Assembly (NCBI GenBank): GCA_945952105.1
Contig: CAMFGZ010000004.1
Location: 62,001-126,000, forward strand
Reading direction: 5' to 3'
DNA: 64,000 bases
Origin: an uncultured Rhodospirillaceae bacterium
Lineage (GTDB): Bacteria; Pseudomonadota; Alphaproteobacteria; Reyranellales; Reyranellaceae
Shown: positions 7,789 through 20,363 of the stretch, one piece after another
How the letters are laid out: each line of letters begins with the position of its first letter
Numbering within the stretch: position 1 is the stretch's first letter
Notes under the pieces: generated by a model
The model's input: only the letters and a program-made list of their open reading frames with translations
What the model was told of the DNA's origin: nothing
The model's database searches: none
Made by a program: the position numbers and the translations under genes

Positions 7789-8979
7789 ATGACCGGACGG
7801 ATCCTGGTAATGGGCGGCGGCTTCGCCGGCCTGTGGAGTGCGCTCGCGGCGGCACGGGCGCGCGAGACGTACGGCGCCGATCCCGAGATCGTGCTGCTGA
7901 ACGACACGCCCTGGCATTCGATCCGCGTCCGCAACTACGAGGCCGACCTCTCCGACACGCGCGTGTCGCTCGATAGCGTGCTGGCGCCGGTGGGTGTGCG
8001 TCGGCTCGAGGGCAAGGCGACGGGCATCGAGGTCGGGAACCGCGCCGTGACCTACGAAGCCGAGGGCGCGACGCAAAGAATCGGCTACGACCGGCTCGTC
8101 TTCGCGCTGGGCAGCCGGCTCGCGCGGCCACCGATCCCCGGTCTCGCCGAGCATGGCTTCGACGTCGACACGTATGCCGCCGCGAGACGACTCAATGAGC
8201 ACATCGCGCGCCTCGACTCCGGGGCCTCGACCGTGCTGGTGGTCGGCGGCGGACTGACGGGCATCGAGGCGGCGGCCGAAATGCCGGGAAAGCTGCGCGC
8301 GGCGGGAGTGACGAAGCCCTGCGTGATCCTCCTGGACCATGCGCCGCGCATCGGCTCGGACATGGTCGCGGAAGCGGTGCCGGTCATCGAGGAAGCGTTG
8401 CAGTCGCTGGGCGTCGAAAGGCGCGGCGGCGTGTCGATCGTCGCCGTCGATCCTGCGGGCGCGACGCTCGAGGGCGGCGAGCGCATCGAGGCGGCAACGG
8501 TCGTCTGGTGCGCCGGCATGCGCGCGAATCCGCTGACGACGGCCTTTCCTGTGGAGCGCGATTGTTCCGGCCGCCTGCCGGTCGATCCAACCCTGAAAGT
8601 CAGAGGCCTCGCAGCCGAGTTCGCGGCGGGCGATGTCGCATCGTTCCTGATCGACGGCGCGCATGCCTGCGTGATGTCGTGCCAGCACGGTCGGCCGATG
8701 GGCCGCTTCGCCGGGCACAATGCCGTCTGCGATCTGCAGGGCGAGCCGATGCTGCGGCTCGCCATCGGCTGGTACACGACAATCCTCGATCTCGGCCCTT
8801 GGGGCGCGCTCTACACCGAGGGCTGGGACCGCAAGCTGGTGTCGCGCGGCGCCGATGCCAAGCGCACCAAGGAACTCATAAACCGCGAACGCATCTATCC
8901 GCCGCGGTCGGGCGACCGGCTGGCACTGCTTGATGCGGCCGCGCCGACAGTGCAGACACCACCGGTGAAATTCGGGTGA
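7789..8979 (+). CDS. FAD-dependent NAD(P)H dehydrogenase (NDH-2-like pyridine nucleotide-disulfide oxidoreductase fold)
   Basis: A 396-residue two-dinucleotide-fold flavoprotein. The FAD-binding motif is ILVMGGGFAGLWSA (5-18) and the NAD(P)H-binding motif is VLVVGGGLTGIEAAAEM (149-165). A third flavin contact region, FAAGDVASF, lies in the C-terminal part, as in type II NADH dehydrogenases (COG1252). No clear C-terminal membrane-anchoring helix is visible. A GTG at 7786 directly precedes the chosen ATG. The downstream flavin-reductase-like gene starts 10 bases later, so the two flavoproteins form an operon. Confidence 0.88.
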   Translation: MTGRILVMGGGFAGLWSALAAARARETYGADPEIVLLNDTPWHSIRVRNYEADLSDTRVSLDSVLAPVGVRRLEGKATGIEVGNRAVTYEAEGATQRIGYDRLVFALGSRLARPPIPGLAEHGFDVDTYAAARRLNEHIARLDSGASTVLVVGGGLTGIEAAAEMPGKLRAAGVTKPCVILLDHAPRIGSDMVAEAVPVIEEALQSLGVERRGGVSIVAVDPAGATLEGGERIEAATVVWCAGMRANPLTTAFPVERDCSGRLPVDPTLKVRGLAAEFAAGDVASFLIDGAHACVMSCQHGRPMGRFAGHNAVCDLQGEPMLRLAIGWYTTILDLGPWGALYTEGWDRKLVSRGADAKRTKELINRERIYPPRSGDRLALLDAAAPTVQTPPVKFG

Positions 8980-8989
8980 GGGAAGACAG

Positions 8990-9625
8990 ATGTTCTACGA
9001 TGCCTCGAAGCGCGACCATGGATTGCCGCAGGATCCGCTGAAGGCGCTGATCGTGCCGCGACCGATCGGCTGGATTTCTACAGTCGACGGGCAGGGCCGG
9101 GTCAACCTCGCGCCCTACAGCTTCTACAACGGCGTCGGCGAGTTCCCGCCGATGGTCTATTTCGCCATCACCGGCACCTACGGCGACACACCGACCAAGC
9201 ACAGCCGCATGAACGCCGAGGAGACCGGGGAGTTCGTGGTCAACATGGTGACCGCGGAGATGAGCGAGAAGATGAACATCACCACCGCGATGGTGGCCTA
9301 TGGCATCGACGAGATGAAGCTCGCCGGCCTGACGCCCGAACCCTGCCGCTTCGTGAAGCCGCCGCGCGTCAAGGAATCGCCGGTCGCGCTCGAGTGCAGG
9401 TACTGGAAGACGATCGAGCTGCCGGAAGAACCCGGCCACGAAGCCAAGCGCGGCTCGATCGTGCTGGGCCAGGTGGTCGGCATCCACATCGACGACACCA
9501 TCCTGAAGGACGGCCGCGTCGACATCATGTCGATGAAGCCGGTCGCGCGGCTGGGCTACAGCGAATACACGACGGTCGAAAACGTTTGGAAGATGCGCCG
9601 CCCGGACGATCCGCGGTTTCAGTAG
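8990..9625 (+). CDS. Flavin reductase-like (FMN-binding split-barrel) protein
   Basis: A 211-residue protein of the flavin reductase/DIM6-NTAB family. The start MFYDASKRDHGLPQDPLKALIVPRPIGWIST is typical, with the FMN contact stretch VNLAPYSFYNGVGEFPPMVYF and a later RGSIVLGQVVGIHIDD. It presumably binds FMN and acts as an NAD(P)H:flavin reductase or an oxygenase partner. It has a good ribosome-binding site (GAGGGAAGACAG) and follows the NDH-2-like gene by 10 bases. The substrate is unknown. Confidence 0.88.
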   Translation: MFYDASKRDHGLPQDPLKALIVPRPIGWISTVDGQGRVNLAPYSFYNGVGEFPPMVYFAITGTYGDTPTKHSRMNAEETGEFVVNMVTAEMSEKMNITTAMVAYGIDEMKLAGLTPEPCRFVKPPRVKESPVALECRYWKTIELPEEPGHEAKRGSIVLGQVVGIHIDDTILKDGRVDIMSMKPVARLGYSEYTTVENVWKMRRPDDPRFQ

Positions 9626-9633
9626 CACCTGAC

Positions 9634-9804
9634 ATGATTGCCGGTGCCATTGGCCTTCCGCTGCTGGCTTTCATCGGCGCGCCCATCGTGGCGATCTTCG
9701 ACAGGAAACGCCGCAAGGGGTGGCTCTTGTTGGGCGGCGTTGCCGGACTGATCTTGATTGCCGTGTATGTGATGCTTTTGCTGACTGTCGACTACACTGT
9801 GTAA
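9634..9804 (+). CDS. Small two-helix membrane protein (hypothetical)
   Basis: A 56-residue reading frame starting 8 bases after the flavin reductase stop. It encodes two hydrophobic helices (about 3-21 and 31-52) joined by the basic loop FDRKRRKGW. The amino-acid pattern is what a real small membrane protein would show rather than random GC-rich coding, and it ends just before a large hairpin. I see no strong ribosome-binding site beyond possible coupling to the upstream gene. Function unknown. Confidence 0.5.
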   Translation: MIAGAIGLPLLAFIGAPIVAIFDRKRRKGWLLLGGVAGLILIAVYVMLLLTVDYTV

Positions 9805-9836
9805 GTCGACATCTTCGGAAGAACTCCAGAAGAAAG

Positions 9837-9962
9837 CCGTCGTCTCGACCGGAGCCGAGCGTAGCTCGGCGGAGTGGAGAGACCTTCTCTCAACGATTTG
9901 CCGGCTAATCGTGAAGAGAAGGTCTCTCCACTCCGCGCTGCGCGCTCCGGTCGAGACGACGG
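9837..9962. repeat. 126-base intergenic hairpin (compound inverted repeat)
   Basis: Outer arms 9837-9854 and 9945-9962 are perfect 18-base complements (CCGTCGTCTCGACCGGAG). Inner arms 9870-9890 and 9915-9935 are perfect 21-base complements, around a 24-base loop. The left side carries its own small hairpin CCGAGC-GTA-GCTCGG (9855-9869), and the right side has CGCTGCGCG at the matching place. It sits between convergent genes (flavin operon and amidase), so it could act as a two-way terminator. Its size and nested form look like a dispersed palindromic element rather than a simple terminator. Confidence 0.85.
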
Positions 9963-9971
9963 GTTTTACTT

Positions 9972-11327
9972 TCAATGACCCGCGACGACCGGCGCCACTG
10001 AACGAGCCATTGCCAGCACGCGCTTGTCGGCCATCGGCTCGCCCATCAGCATGAAGCCGACGGGCAGTTCGCCCGGCGCATGACAGGGCAGGCTGATGCC
10101 GCAGCGGTCCAGGAAGTTGCCCACCGTGGTGTTGCGCAGCAGCAGGAGGTTCTTCTTCGTGAATCCCTCGGGTGTCGAGACTTCGTCGATCGTCGGGGCC
10201 ACGATGGCGCAGGTCGGCATGATCGTCGCGTCGTAGTTCGAGGTGATCGCCGAGACGCGGCGGCAAAGGTCGGCGCGCTTCGCGAGCAGCTCGATATAGT
10301 CGGCGGCGGTCATGTCCTTGCCGCGCATGATGCGCGGATGGACGAACGGGTCGTAGTCCTTGCCGCGTCGCGCGATCAGGTCCTTGTGCCAGGCATATGC
10401 TTCCGATGCCGCGAAGCCGCCCTTGGCGTTGATCGCCGGCAGCTCTTTCAGTTCGGCAAGGTCGATCTCTTCGATCTTCACGCCCTTGGCCGCAAGCGCC
10501 TTGCAAGCGCGCTCGAACGCCTTGGCGACGGTCGGGTCGAGTTCGTCCATCACGAAGTGCTTGGGGATCGCAAAGCGAAGGCCGGCCAGCGGCGCCGCCT
10601 CGGGCACCGAGATCGGCCCGTTTCCGAGTTCACCGGCGAAGACGGCATCCACGAGGGCGCAATCCTCGACCGAGTTGGCGAGCGGGCCGATCGAATCGAG
10701 CGAGGTCGAGAGCGGGATGACGCCGTCGATGGGCACGCGTCGCGCCGTCGGCTTGAAGCCGACCAGGCCGCAGACCGCGGCGGGGATGCGCACGGAGCCG
10801 CCGGTGTCGGTACCCAGCGCTGCAACGGCCATGCGGTCGGCCACCGAGACGGCGGCGCCGGCGGACGAACCGCCCGGCACGCGCGTGCGGTCGGCCGGAT
10901 TGCCCGGCGTGCCGTAATGCGGGTTGAAGCCGACGCCCGAGAAGGCGAACTCGCTCATGTTGGTGCTGCCGACGATCACCGCACCGGCGGCGCGCAGGCG
11001 CGCCACTACGGGTGCGTCTTCGGTCGCGGGCTTTGCGTCGTCGAGTGCCCTGGAACCCGAAAGGGTCGTCTCGCCCGCGACGTCGCAGAGGTTCTTGATC
11101 GACATCGGGAGGCCGGCGAGCGGCGAGGGCACGAGCCCCGCCTTGCGCAAGCCGTCGCTCGCGTCGGCGGCGGCCAGCGCCTGGTCCTTCCAGACTTTCA
11201 CGAAGGCGCGGCTGCCTTCGCCCTTCGGATCCTCGATCCGTGCCAGCGCCTCTTCGGTGAGCTTGCGTGAGGTGGTGCGGCCGGCGGCCAGGTCCGCGGC
11301 GAGCTGGGTGATCGTCGGGTTGGCCAT
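9972..11327 (-). CDS. Amidase-signature family hydrolase
   Basis: A 451-residue amidase-signature enzyme. The catalytic Ser-cisSer-Lys triad is visible: Lys78 in LPMSIKNL, Ser154 in VPGGSSAGAA and nucleophile Ser178 in GTDTGGSVRIPA. The 24-residue spacing between the serines is standard. These enzymes hydrolyse amides to acid plus ammonia. The specific substrate is not predictable, and without GatB/GatC neighbours it is not the GatA subunit. The ATG at 11327 has an AAGGAAA ribosome-binding site and lies 8 bases after the acs stop, so amidase and acetyl-CoA synthetase form an operon. Confidence 0.9.
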   Translation of the reverse strand: MANPTITQLAADLAAGRTTSRKLTEEALARIEDPKGEGSRAFVKVWKDQALAAADASDGLRKAGLVPSPLAGLPMSIKNLCDVAGETTLSGSRALDDAKPATEDAPVVARLRAAGAVIVGSTNMSEFAFSGVGFNPHYGTPGNPADRTRVPGGSSAGAAVSVADRMAVAALGTDTGGSVRIPAAVCGLVGFKPTARRVPIDGVIPLSTSLDSIGPLANSVEDCALVDAVFAGELGNGPISVPEAAPLAGLRFAIPKHFVMDELDPTVAKAFERACKALAAKGVKIEEIDLAELKELPAINAKGGFAASEAYAWHKDLIARRGKDYDPFVHPRIMRGKDMTAADYIELLAKRADLCRRVSAITSNYDATIMPTCAIVAPTIDEVSTPEGFTKKNLLLLRNTTVGNFLDRCGISLPCHAPGELPVGFMLMGEPMADKRVLAMARSVAPVVAGH

Positions 11328-11335
11328 CGGTTTCC

Positions 11336-13273
<1,938 letters not shown>

Positions 13274-13359
13274 GGCTTCCTCCGGCTTGGGGCTTTACGC
13301 CCTGAATTGCCTGCGTTTTAGCGTGCGCCCGGCAGGCTCGGCAATTCGACTTTAGGCCG

Positions 13360-14031
13360 TCATTCGGAGAACCAGGCGGTGAAGTCGCCGATCGGCGCGC
13401 GATCGGTGATCAGGCTGTTGGGCACCACGTCGGGGTCGGCGTAGCCCAGCGCGAGGCCGCAGATCACGGTCTGGTCGTCGGGGATATTCAGTTCGCGCCG
13501 CACCACATACTGATAGCGGCTGAACGCGGCCTGCGGACAGGTGTGCAGGCCCTTCTCGCGGGCCAGCAGCATGAGCTGGTCGAGGAAGATGCCGCAGTCG
13601 ATCCACTGGCCGTTGCCCATGCGCTTCTCGACGCAGAGGATCATGCCGACCGGCGCGTCGAAGAACTCGTAGTTCTTGCGGAACTGCTTCAGCATGCCGG
13701 CCGCGTCGCCGCGCGGCACGCCCAGCAGCGTGTAGAGCTGTTTGCCCACCAGCTTGCGGCGCGCGTCGTAGACCGGCGTGAATTCCTGCGGATAGACGTT
13801 GTATTCCGCGCCCGGACCGTTGTCGCCGCTGTCCATCGCCGACAGGATCGCCGCGGAAAGCCGCTTCCGCGCCGCGCCCATGGTCACGTAGAGCTTCCAC
13901 GGCTGCAGGTTGCCGTTCGAGGCCGAGCGGTTGGCGTTCTCGATGATCCATTCGATGTCCGCCTTGGAAACCGGCTCGGCCTTGAAGACGCGCATGGAGC
14001 GGCGGGAGTTGATGGCTTCGGACACGCGCAT
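13360..14031 (-). CDS. Nitroreductase-family FMN oxidoreductase
   Basis: A 223-residue nitroreductase-fold protein. The FMN phosphate-binding start INSRRSMRVFKAEPV (7-21) is followed by NRSASNGNLQPW (34-45) and a C-terminal CGLALGYADPD stretch typical of the family. It presumably uses NAD(P)H to reduce nitroaromatics, quinones or enones. The start follows the hydrolase-fusion gene by 6 bases, placing it in one transcript with the fusion, DinB and aconitase genes. Confidence 0.9.
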   Translation of the reverse strand: MRVSEAINSRRSMRVFKAEPVSKADIEWIIENANRSASNGNLQPWKLYVTMGAARKRLSAAILSAMDSGDNGPGAEYNVYPQEFTPVYDARRKLVGKQLYTLLGVPRGDAAGMLKQFRKNYEFFDAPVGMILCVEKRMGNGQWIDCGIFLDQLMLLAREKGLHTCPQAAFSRYQYVVRRELNIPDDQTVICGLALGYADPDVVPNSLITDRAPIGDFTAWFSE

Positions 14032-14037
14032 GGACGA

Positions 14038-15159
14038 TTAGCTCCGGGTGAGATGGCGGCGCAGGAAGTCGAACAGCGTGCGCCGTGCCGCGGCGTTCTG
14101 CTGCTCGGTGAAATAGTGCGTGGCGCCGGGGACCACGACGGCCTCGGCGTCCTTGCCGTGATTGCGCAGTGCCTCGGCCATGGCAAGCGACTGCTCGACC
14201 GGCACGTTCTCGTCGCGATCACCATGCAGAAGGAGGACCGGTGCATCGATCTGCGCCACCCTCAGGATCGGCGAGCGCACCGGCAGGCCCTCGGGACCGC
14301 ACAGATCGTCGAGGTAGTCGCGCATGTAGGGATTGGCCTCGCGCCAGCGCGCGAGATCGGTGGGCGCGAAGAAGGCGGCGACGGCGCGGACCGGCGGCTT
14401 GTGCGCGGCGGCCAGCAATGCGACCTGTCCGCCCATCGAGGCGCCGACCAGCGCGATGCGGTCGCGATCGACCAAGGGCCGCTTGGCCAGCCAGTCGATG
14501 GCCGCCAGCACGTCGAGCGGCTGGCGCAGCCCCTGGTCGTTCTCGCCCTCCGAGCCCAGCCAGCCGCGCAACGACAGCGAAAGCGCGGCATAGCCGTTGG
14601 CCGAGGCGGCGCGCGCCAGCCCGACCATGTTGTGGGCGTGGCCCGCGAAGCCGTGCAGCAGGATCAGCGCCGGATAGGGCGGCTGGCCGGCAACAGGCTT
14701 GAAGAAGTATCCGCCGAGGCTGACGCCGTGGCCGGGCACGCGCACATGCTCGGCATCCGGAACTTCGGGTAGATCTTCCCAGCGGTGCATGACCTCGATG
14801 GGCACGCCGTCAGGATCGCGGAAGCCCACCGAGTAGTAGCCCGGTGCGAGATAGTCGAGTTCCTGCGGCGGCTGGATGATCTCGGCGCCGGCATCGCGCA
14901 GCTCGGCGAAGACCTGGTCGACCTGGCCCCGGCTCTCGGCCGAGACGGCGAGCCACAGTGCGCCCGGCCCGTAGGAGATTCCGTCCTTGGCCTGGCGCAT
15001 CACGAAATGATCGTAGCCGCGCGACCACATCACCCGGTCGGGGCTGGTCCAGACGCGATGGAAGCCCAACATCGGCAGCCACAGGCGATGGAAGGCGACG
15101 GAGCGCGCGAGGTCGCTCACCTCGATGGCCGCGCCGGCAAAGGAAGAGCGCGGACGCAT
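14038..15159 (-). CDS. Fusion of an N-terminal VOC domain with a dienelactone-hydrolase-type alpha/beta hydrolase
   Basis: A 373-residue two-domain protein. Residues ~9-126 are a vicinal-oxygen-chelate domain ending in VGFRDPDGVPIEVMHRW. Residues ~140-373 are an alpha/beta hydrolase with HGFAGHAHNM as the oxyanion region, nucleophile Ser241 in VGASMGGQ, Asp316 in HGDRDENVP and His348 in PGATHYF. The triad is complete, so the hydrolase half should be active (carboxylesterase, dienelactone hydrolase or peptidase-like). The fusion suggests ring-cleavage or aldehyde-adduct chemistry followed by ester hydrolysis, which is inference. The start overlaps the DinB stop by 1 base. Confidence 0.88.
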   Translation of the reverse strand: MRPRSSFAGAAIEVSDLARSVAFHRLWLPMLGFHRVWTSPDRVMWSRGYDHFVMRQAKDGISYGPGALWLAVSAESRGQVDQVFAELRDAGAEIIQPPQELDYLAPGYYSVGFRDPDGVPIEVMHRWEDLPEVPDAEHVRVPGHGVSLGGYFFKPVAGQPPYPALILLHGFAGHAHNMVGLARAASANGYAALSLSLRGWLGSEGENDQGLRQPLDVLAAIDWLAKRPLVDRDRIALVGASMGGQVALLAAAHKPPVRAVAAFFAPTDLARWREANPYMRDYLDDLCGPEGLPVRSPILRVAQIDAPVLLLHGDRDENVPVEQSLAMAEALRNHGKDAEAVVVPGATHYFTEQQNAAARRTLFDFLRRHLTRS

Positions 15160-15713
15160 CAGGAGGGTTCGAGCCCCAGCGCCAGCAGCTCGTCGCGTCT
15201 GAGATGCTGCTCGCCTGCCAGAAAGAACTCGTCGAGCTGCGGCGGCTTCACCGACGTGCCGGCCAGCATGGCATGCGCCTGGCCGCGATGATGCGTCTGG
15301 TGCTGGAAGAGATGCTCGAGGATCGAGATCACGCTGGAAGGCGGCGGCGTGCGGTTGGGGCGCGGCAGCGACAGGCCCTCCGCGAGGCTCTCCTCGGTCT
15401 GGCGTTCGCAGAAGGCGAGCAGCCGTCGGTCGCTGGCAATCTGCTGGTCGTAAAGCGAAGCGGCGTCGGGGAAATCCGGGATCGGATCGTGATAGCGCAT
15501 CAACACCGTCGGATCGCGCTCGAGCGCGTCGATGTAATAGCGATCGACCCAGAGGATGTGATTGAGCGTGGCGCGCAGCGAGGGAAAGAAGCTGGTGCGC
15601 GGGGCGGCGAACTCTTCCGGCGTCAACGCCCTGCAGGCGTTGAGCAGCCGGTGGTTCGCCCAGATGTTGTTGCGGGCCATGGCGACGGCATGGCCCGGAA
15701 GCCCCGTCGCCAT
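15159..15713 (-). CDS. DinB-family four-helix metalloprotein
   Basis: A 184-residue DinB/YfiT-like protein. The metal-binding pattern is present: His52 in LNHILWVDRYY, and His138 with His142 in LFQHQTHHRGQAHAML. Family members use such a site for thiol transferase or detoxification reactions (for example with mycothiol, bacillithiol or glutathione), and many are uncharacterised. The ATG at 15713 was chosen because it is 20 bases downstream of the aconitase stop. An ATG at 15680 would shorten the protein by 11 residues. Confidence 0.88.
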   Translation of the reverse strand: MATGLPGHAVAMARNNIWANHRLLNACRALTPEEFAAPRTSFFPSLRATLNHILWVDRYYIDALERDPTVLMRYHDPIPDFPDAASLYDQQIASDRRLLAFCERQTEESLAEGLSLPRPNRTPPPSSVISILEHLFQHQTHHRGQAHAMLAGTSVKPPQLDEFFLAGEQHLRRDELLALGLEPS

Positions 15714-15733
15714 GGTTCCCGTATCCGCCGGCG

Positions 15734-18421
<2,688 letters not shown>

Positions 18422-18532
18422 ATCTTTACTCCTGAAGGGTCGGTTCGATCCGGATGTGGGGCAAAATAGGGGCAGGGACCCTCACAGGCAATCGGGGATG
18501 CGGCTTTGCGGCCGTTGTGCCAGATTGCCCGC

Positions 18533-19543
18533 ATGCGACGTCGTATAGCCCAGACATTCGGGGTTTTTGCAGCCCTCCTCGCCCTCGCGGGAGAGGCCTC
18601 CGCACAGCGCAATGCGACTGAATCGTGGGATCCCTCGGCGCGCGATTTCTCCTCGGGCGGGACGCTGGCACCCGCCACGCCCGGCGGCGCGCGAGTGCCG
18701 GGCGGCAATTCGCTCGACTCCCTCAACAAGATCCTCTCGGCCTCCCAACTCTCCGCGTTCGACCGCTCGATCTATCTCAGCATCCGGGCCTTCCAGCTCA
18801 GCCGCCTGGGACGCGAGGCCGACAGCCAGAAGGACATTGCCGAGATGGGCAAGGTCATGCCCGGCGATTGGCAGGTCGTGTTGTCCTCCACGATGCCCAC
18901 CCTGGCCGGAAGCGGCGACCGGGCGGCGGCCCTGCGTACCCTCGACAGCGCCCTGCAGCGCAAGCCCGGCGATCCTTCGCTGATGATCGCCCAGGCGCAG
19001 GTCTACATGCAGATCGCCGACTTCTCGCGCGCCCTCGGCCTGCTGGATACGGCACTGGCCGGCGCCCAGACCCCGAACGAGCGGCGGTCGGCCCTGTTCT
19101 ATCGCGGGATCGCGAATTTCAATCTCGGCAACTTCCCGCAGGCGACCGAGGATTTCGACGCGACCCTGCAGGGCCGGCCCAACTTCAAGAGCAAGCAGGG
19201 GCCTCTGCTGTGGCGCTATGCGGCGCAGGCCGCCGCCCGGCGCGATGCCCGTACCCCGCTCGCACGGGAAGCCGGCGCGGAAAGCCTCAACGAATGGCCG
19301 GGCCCGATCGTCCGCTTCCTGATCGGCAAGGGGACGGCCGGCGAACTGGAAGTCGCGGCCGAGTCCGACGAGGCGGCCAAGCGCACCAACGGCAAGTGCC
19401 CGACCGCCTTCTTCATCGGCATGGATGCCGTGCGGCGCGGCGACAAGCAGCGGGCGCGCGAGCAGTTCCAGCTCGCCCAGGCACGCTGCCCCACCGTTTC
19501 CGAATTCAACTGGGCGGCGTCGAGCGAACTGAAGCGGCTTTGA
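18533..19543 (+). CDS. Exported TPR-repeat protein (hypothetical)
   Basis: A 336-residue protein with a clear Sec signal peptide (MRRRIAQTFGVFAALLALAGEASA, cleavage before Gln25) and tandem helical TPR-like units, e.g. SLMIAQAQVYMQIADFSRAL and ALFYRGIANFNLGNFPQATEDF. It is likely periplasmic and acts through protein contacts. The upstream in-frame TTG at 18506 would put charged residues before the signal peptide, so the ATG at 18533 is preferred. It is divergent from acnA and convergent with the following hydrolase, hence probably monocistronic. No specific function is recognisable. Confidence 0.82.
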   Translation: MRRRIAQTFGVFAALLALAGEASAQRNATESWDPSARDFSSGGTLAPATPGGARVPGGNSLDSLNKILSASQLSAFDRSIYLSIRAFQLSRLGREADSQKDIAEMGKVMPGDWQVVLSSTMPTLAGSGDRAAALRTLDSALQRKPGDPSLMIAQAQVYMQIADFSRALGLLDTALAGAQTPNERRSALFYRGIANFNLGNFPQATEDFDATLQGRPNFKSKQGPLLWRYAAQAAARRDARTPLAREAGAESLNEWPGPIVRFLIGKGTAGELEVAAESDEAAKRTNGKCPTAFFIGMDAVRRGDKQRAREQFQLAQARCPTVSEFNWAASSELKRL

Positions 19544-19549
19544 TGCCGG

Positions 19550-20344
19550 TCAGCCGGCCAATGCCAGTGGCGAGACGAACCGGGTGATCTCCGACAGGAC
19601 GTAGGCGGGCTGCTGCAGGTGCGGGCTATGGCCGCAGTCGGGCACCAGCCGCGTCTCGCAATAGCCGCCGACCTTGCCGGCGATGATGCCGAGCTGAAGC
19701 TCGGTGCCGTACTCGTCGTCCTCGCCCTGGATCGCCTGCACCGGCACCAGCACGCCGGGCAGCCTTGCGTTGGCCTTCATCGGCTCGAAGCCCGGCGCGA
19801 CCCAGGCGTCGGCCCAGAGGTGGAAGGCACCATCGACATCGTCGTGATACCGGGCGAGCTTCGCGCGCAAATCGGTTTCGGCGAAGGCAGTGCGGGCCTT
19901 GGCGATCGCCTCGACGCAGATCGGTTCGTTGATCGCATGCGCGGCCAGGGTCACGACGGCGCGCAGCGGCTCGGGATCGGTGGCGGCGTAGTCGAGGGCG
20001 ATCGTGCCGCCGTCGCTGTGGCCGATCAGCACGCAATCCTCCACGCCGAGCGCCGCCAGCAGACGCGGCAGGACGTCGTCGGCCTCGATCTCCATGTAAC
20101 GAACGCCCGGATCGGAGGGCCAGGGGCTCGATTTGCCGTAGCCGGTACGGTCGTAGACGATGCCCGTGCAACGCGTCGCGTCGCAGAGCTTTTGCGGGAA
20201 GTCCCGCCACATCTCGATGCAGCCCAGCCCCTCGTGCAGGAAGACGAGCACGGTGCGGTCGAAACCGTCATCTTGCGCGGGCTGCAGTCGCCGCACGCGC
20301 AGGCGCCGGTCGCCGAGATCGATCATTTCGTCGGAAGAGGGCAT
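19550..20344 (-). CDS. Alpha/beta hydrolase
   Basis: A 264-residue single-domain alpha/beta hydrolase. It has HEGLGCIEMWRDFP as the oxyanion-loop region, nucleophile Ser110 in LIGHSDGGTIAL, a likely acid in GEDDEYG and His in PDCGHSPHLQQP near residue 240. This resembles the haloalkane-dehalogenase/esterase branch (HSDGG). It starts 19 bases after the stop of the second RND pump, so it is the distal gene of the efflux operon. A role connected to efflux is only positional. The substrate is unknown. Confidence 0.87.
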   Translation of the reverse strand: MPSSDEMIDLGDRRLRVRRLQPAQDDGFDRTVLVFLHEGLGCIEMWRDFPQKLCDATRCTGIVYDRTGYGKSSPWPSDPGVRYMEIEADDVLPRLLAALGVEDCVLIGHSDGGTIALDYAATDPEPLRAVVTLAAHAINEPICVEAIAKARTAFAETDLRAKLARYHDDVDGAFHLWADAWVAPGFEPMKANARLPGVLVPVQAIQGEDDEYGTELQLGIIAGKVGGYCETRLVPDCGHSPHLQQPAYVLSEITRFVSPLALAG

Positions 20345-20363
20345 CGCCCCTTTTCAGCGGCGC

